Shown: piece by piece, positions 62,830 through 64,000 of the stretch | Layout of the letters: each line of letters opens with the position of its first letter | Numbering within the stretch: the first letter of the stretch is position 1 | Source: Cordylochernes scorpioides | Lineage: Eukaryota > Arthropoda > Arachnida > Pseudoscorpiones > Chernetidae | NCBI GenBank assembly: GCA_030710605.1 | Contig: CP092886.1 | Location: 53,052,128-53,116,127 of the forward strand | Direction of reading: 5' to 3' | Length of the DNA: 64,000 nt | Notes under the pieces: generated by a model | Told to the model about the DNA's origin: nothing | Seen by the model: only the letters and a program-made list of their open reading frames with translations | Database searches by the model: none | Program-made: the position numbers and the translations under genes

Positions 62830-64000
62830 TGTGCTATCCTGTGAATTTAATGATCTGATATATATATATATTTCAATTATATTCCGCCTTCCTGTTTGTA
62901 AAGCAGTTATATATTTTAAAAAAATCAAATGTATCTATTCAACACAAAAGCATACCAATCTAAAAGTGCTGGAGATTGTTAAGGTGGTAATTAGATAGTA
63001 TTATACATCACGTCTGTTAGGTAAGGAATTGCATTTTCAGTTGAAACGATGTTTATAAAATGCAGTCATCATTTTTCGTTTCAATAGCCCAGTTATTATA
63101 ACTTTCATCAACTTATTGAAGCTCTGAATTTTTCCTTTTTTTTCCATGCTTAGTAGAAGAACCTTCCACGAATTCTTCTTGAAATGGGTTGTCAAAATCT
63201 TAGTGATGTGTTGGTATATTTCAAAATAAAAATATAACTGCATTCTTGTTTTTTTTTTTCCATTGAAATTTTATTTTTCTCTCTTTATTCACTTCTCTTA
63301 AATCATAGTAAACATTCAACCAAACTTATTGTGTAAAATGTGTTTTCATAGATTTCTTCAAGATATGTAAATATATTTGTACATACTTTATATGTATTTT
63401 CAAAAAGAATGTTTCTCAATAAATATGTAAAAAATGACATAAGAAAATAATGAGATTTCTATATAACATATCTTTAAAAATCACAACACTTGCATAAAAC
63501 ATGCTCCAAAATTTGAGTCATGATCATAACATATACATATGATATAAATGAACATATATTTGCATTTAAAATATGGAGCTGAGGATTTAAAAAATAATCA
63601 AATCAAGGTTGTGACATAAAAAACATAAAATAAAAAAAATAATAAAAGAAGAAAGAAAATGCCAGAAGAAAACTTAAGAGAAACAAGGATGTTGATTTAT
63701 ATGGCAAGTAAAAAAAATACATGGATTTTCAAAAAACTCAACCAAAACAAAAGATCTTGCAATAAATCTTTAGAATTTCTTGAAAAAACTGCTTCACATC
63801 ATTCACAAGTTGGTTTAGGACCATCTAAACTGGGATAGGGAGAATAATTCTGTTATGCATCAAGTTTCTTGCATCACATCCTTGCCGCAACCTCTACTTC
63901 AAATGAATCTACAATCTTCTGTGATGATGGTGAAGATCTTTGATTCTAGTGTTACAGAATTGGATATCCGAGTTTGAAATACATTACTGAAAATGGTGAA
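62830..64000. other. AT-rich downstream stretch, no gene seen
   Basis: No coding frame, splice signal or recognised repeat after the VDAC poly(A) signal. Confidence 0.5.

Overview
The window is AT-rich eukaryotic nuclear DNA: GT-AG introns, long poly(A)/poly(T) runs, many degenerate retrotransposons, and an intron-containing gene for the mitochondrial porin VDAC. The porin and the mix of Tc1/mariner, Copia, Gypsy, Jockey, R1-like and Penelope elements fit an arthropod. A copepod such as a caligid sea louse is my inference, not something the sequence proves.

Layout. 0-4.9 kb: an inverted-repeat element with hammerhead-type motifs, two Tc1-like transposase relics, a degenerate tandem repeat and a GC-rich LINE-like tail. 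4.9-8.2 kb: a Copia element with perfect target duplication but no reverse transcriptase. 8.3-13.5 kb: a Jockey fragment and a decayed mariner caught in a ~1.95 kb tandem triplication. 14.3-14.8 kb: a solo LTR. 15.5-15.8 kb: an inverted-repeat fragment holding a convincing hammerhead ribozyme fold. 16.2-17.2 kb (minus): an intronless unknown gene with one frameshift. 18.0-24.8 kb: a Gypsy RT fragment and a Penelope-like element (RT plus GIY-YIG) split by a young Copia element whose LTRs differ at 1 of 243 positions. 24.8-28.8 kb: a nearly full-length Jockey LINE. 29.1-29.3 kb: a second palindrome type. 29.6-33.3 kb: a Gypsy element lacking most of pol, with an ORF1-only 'half-LINE' inserted in one LTR.

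33-50 kb is mostly gene-poor. It is studded with ~140-250 bp palindromic elements carrying hammerhead-like cores, plus two SINE families, an old LTR element, a mariner with perfect terminal repeats and minisatellites. 50.96-62.66 kb (plus) is VDAC in six coding exons (280 aa). Its introns hold SINEs, a 25-bp satellite, a Tc1 MITE, a Jockey relic, hammerhead-type elements and a Penelope relic. 62.8-64 kb is AT-rich and shows no gene.

Most useful observation: a recurring short retroposon family, at least 16 copies, with inverted arms that each carry a Penelope-type hammerhead motif (CTGANGA, stem II, GAAACGTC). Several copies have 8-14 bp target duplications, so these look like small non-autonomous retroelements mobilised by target-primed reverse transcription, probably by the Penelope-like elements whose relics lie in the same window.
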